From MGNI01 sp964353875 (GTDB taxonomy: Bacteria > Chloroflexota > Anaerolineae > Anaerolineales > E44-bin32), in the NCBI GenBank assembly GCA_964353875.1, contig CAYGXU010000027.1, forward strand, positions 1 through 34,316: a stretch of DNA of 34,316 nucleotides, written 5' to 3'. Numbering within the stretch: position 1 is the stretch's first letter; each line of letters opens with the position of its first letter. Below are positions 32,671-34,316 of this stretch, one piece after another. A model generated the notes under the pieces. It made no database searches, was not told the origin of the DNA, and was given only the letters and a program-made list of their open reading frames with translations. Both the position numbers and the translations under genes were made by a program.

Positions 32671-33654
32671 TTACTTCAACCGGATCCTCGGGTCGACGAC
32701 AACGTAAAGCAAGTCGGACAATAGATTCCCAAAGACAACCAACACTGCCCCAATGATTACATTTGCCATCAACAAAGGATAATCGCGTTGGAAAACCGCC
32801 TCGATCGTCATTCGCCCCATCCCGGGCCAGGAGAAGATCGTCTCGGTAATAACGGCACCGCCCAAAAGCCCTCCAATAGCAGGCCCGAGGACGGTCACCA
32901 GGGGGATGAGTGCGTTACGTGCCGCATGCCAGAAGTAGACCCTGCCGGTGGGCACACCCTTGGCAAAAGCGGAGCGGACATAATCTTGCCGAATCACTTC
33001 CAGCATTTCCGTGCGCATGTAGCGCGAAAGGACCGCAATCCAGCCCGTGGAAAGGACAAAAACCGGCATGACCAGATGCGCCAGGTGGTCGATGAAATCC
33101 TTCTCACCAAGCAGGCTGACAGCGTAGCGACCGCCAACGGGCAACCAACTCAGTTTGACTGCAAAAATCAGGATGAGCATCAAACCCAGCCAGAAGACCG
33201 GAACGGCTTGTCCAATGACCGCCCACACCCGTGTGACATTGTCAAACCAGGATCCTTGCTTGACCGCCGAATAGATCCCAGCCGAAACGCCCACCAGTAG
33301 GCCGACCGCCAAAGCCAGACCGGTCAATTCCAACGTGGCGGGGATACGCTCAGCAATCATTTCAATCACGGGGCGTTTTTCATATAAAGAATTTCCAAAA
33401 TCCAACCGGAGAAGTCCACCGGTCTTGCACTCCGAATTCCCAAAAAGCCAAATGATGTATTGCTCAACCACGGGGCGGTCCAAGCATAGTTGGCGGCGTA
33501 ATTGCTCACGTACAGCGGGTGTCATTTTTGGATTGAAGGTCAATAAGTCCACAGGATCGCCAGGGGAGAGGCGCATTAAAGAAAAAGAGATGATGGTAAT
33601 ACCCAGAAGGGTTGGAATTGCTTGAAGCAAACGCCGAAGGATGTAGGCACGCAT
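32671..33654 (-). CDS. oppB: Peptide ABC transporter permease (OppB type)
   Basis: This is the first membrane channel subunit. The 327-residue protein begins with the OppB pattern Arg-Arg-Leu-Leu-Gln-Ala-Ile-Pro-Thr-Leu-Leu-Gly-Ile-Thr and has the Arg-Leu-Ser-Pro-Gly-Asp-Pro loop. A large periplasmic loop carries an extra Cys pair (Leu-Cys-Leu-Asp and Glu-Cys-Lys). The EAA-loop (Val-Arg-Ser-Ala-Phe-Ala-Lys-Gly-Val) follows, and the protein ends Val-Asp-Pro-Arg-Ile. AAGGAGGTG lies just before the ATG, the strongest ribosome-binding site in the window. It could carry di- or oligopeptides, or nickel; the substrate cannot be told from the permease. Confidence 0.94.
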   Translation of the reverse strand: MRAYILRRLLQAIPTLLGITIISFSLMRLSPGDPVDLLTFNPKMTPAVREQLRRQLCLDRPVVEQYIIWLFGNSECKTGGLLRLDFGNSLYEKRPVIEMIAERIPATLELTGLALAVGLLVGVSAGIYSAVKQGSWFDNVTRVWAVIGQAVPVFWLGLMLILIFAVKLSWLPVGGRYAVSLLGEKDFIDHLAHLVMPVFVLSTGWIAVLSRYMRTEMLEVIRQDYVRSAFAKGVPTGRVYFWHAARNALIPLVTVLGPAIGGLLGGAVITETIFSWPGMGRMTIEAVFQRDYPLLMANVIIGAVLVVFGNLLSDLLYVVVDPRIRLK

Positions 33655-33710
33655 CGCACCTCCTTAAATACCAACCGCTGGATTTAAGTGTATCAGAGAA
33701 AGATTCAGTA

Positions 33711-33739
33711 GTGGGGCGGGTTTTTATACCCCGCCCCAC
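33711..33739 (-). promoter_or_regulatory. GC-rich hairpin between the binding protein and oppB
   Basis: A perfect 10-bp stem (GTGGGGCGGG / CCCGCCCCAC) closes a 9-base loop, 26 bases after the binding-protein stop and 57 bases before oppB. In the direction of the operon it lacks a T-run, so it is more likely an mRNA-stabilising or partial-termination hairpin that lets the binding protein be made in excess. Confidence 0.5.
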
Positions 33740-33764
33740 ACTTTTTATAAACGATCAATCAGGA

Positions 33765-34316
33765 TTATGGAGCGATGTACCACTCATGGACATTGTAGTA
33801 GGTCGACCATGGACCCGGATTGACACCCATGACGCGGGTATTCCAGATGACATTGCCCAGCGGATTGTAGAGGAATGCGTAGGGAGCATCCTCGTGGATG
33901 ATCTCCTGAATCCTCTTATACTTCTCGCCACGTTCTGCAGTGGAGCAACCAGGCAATGACTTGGCCTCGTCGAGCAGTGTTTCCACTTCTGGGTCGTAAT
34001 AGGAGATAAAGTTGAAACCGCCACCCGGGGCGTCGTTGCGGTAGGCCCAGAACACAGAGTCCTCCGGATCAGAGCCCATGCCAATCCAGCCGATGATGAT
34101 CATATCGAACTGCTGACCGAGCAGGTTTTCAATGACAGTACCCCACTCGAGGATGTCCAGGGTGATGTCGAATCCCAGGGCGCCCAAGTTGTCCTTCATG
34201 ATGGCTGCAATGGCTTCGCGGGTCTTATTGCCAGCGTTGGTCAAGATGCGCAACGCCAGTGGATTGCCACCCTTCTCGCGCACGGTCGCGCCCTCGGGTA
34301 GTACCCACCCAGCCGC
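33765..34316 (-). CDS. Peptide-binding protein of the ABC importer, 3' part
   Basis: The frame is open to the window edge, so only the last 183 residues are seen; the whole protein should be 500-600 residues. Gly-Phe-Asp-Ile-Thr-Leu-Asp-Ile-Leu-Glu-Trp near the start, Phe-Asp-Met-Ile-Ile-Ile-Gly-Trp and the closing Tyr-Lys-Arg-Ile-Gln-Glu-Ile-Ile-His-Glu-Asp-Ala-Pro-Tyr segment are typical of the C-terminal lobe of SBP_bac_5 (family 5) substrate-binding proteins. It captures peptides or similar ligands outside the cell for OppBCDF. An internal GTG at 34283 is not the real start, since the frame continues upstream. Confidence 0.9.
   Translation of the reverse strand, partial: AAGWVLPEGATVREKGGNPLALRILTNAGNKTREAIAAIMKDNLGALGFDITLDILEWGTVIENLLGQQFDMIIIGWIGMGSDPEDSVFWAYRNDAPGGGFNFISYYDPEVETLLDEAKSLPGCSTAERGEKYKRIQEIIHEDAPYAFLYNPLGNVIWNTRVMGVNPGPWSTYYNVHEWYIAP

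Noticed and set aside
32788..33300. 170-codon plus-strand frame opposite oppB
   Set aside because: It is antisense to a well-conserved permease, has low-complexity polar composition and no credible start.

Overview
The window is a single scaffold piece with one 100-base N gap. It encodes almost only core bacterial genes, and nearly all of them lie on the minus strand. The best guess for the source is a Chloroflexota bacterium, probably Anaerolineae-like. This rests on four traits: a one-chain glycyl-tRNA synthetase (alpha and beta fused), a DnaG zinc finger with a CFGAC spacing, a response regulator fused to a Roadblock-like domain, and a complete NADH-dependent complex I in canonical order. 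The taxonomic call is inference from remembered family trends; no search was run.

Reading along the minus strand (right to left), the right end (about 34.3-28.9 kb) is an Opp/Dpp-type peptide ABC operon. It holds the 3' end of the substrate-binding protein, a GC-rich hairpin, oppB, oppC, an unrecognised lipoprotein, oppD and oppF. Next come a REC-Roadblock response regulator (28.9-27.8 kb) and tRNA-Gln(TTG). They are followed by the overlapping set glmU, a CNNM/CBS/CorC membrane protein and cdd (27.6-24.5 kb).

The N gap (24314-24413) is bracketed by inverted copies of a short repeat. It lies between cdd and recO, where era sits in the Bacillus order cdd-era-recO. After it come recO, fused glyQS, dnaG and rpoD (24.2-16.5 kb), an order long known from Firmicutes. 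dnaG-rpoD has a good sigma-70-type promoter and a leader with a 15-codon ORF. recO has an extended -10 element placed so close to its ATG that the transcript should be leaderless.

A 0.49-kb regulatory region (15972-16459) separates rpoD from the 14-gene complex I operon nuoA to nuoN (15.97-1.30 kb), which ends in an intrinsic terminator. NuoE, F and G with all expected Fe-S ligands, including the four cysteines of the extra N7 cluster, make this an NADH:quinone oxidoreductase. The region upstream holds a strong sigma-70-type promoter, two FNR/CRP-like dyads and a palindrome next to the -35. The left end has acylphosphatase, an Mth938-domain protein and, as the only plus-strand gene, an FmdB-type zinc-ribbon protein with its own promoter.

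I found no mobile gene, CRISPR array, defence system or clearly new multi-gene system. The points most worth a second look are the gap at the expected era position, the nuo control region, the extra lipoprotein in the peptide transporter operon and the REC-Roadblock protein.
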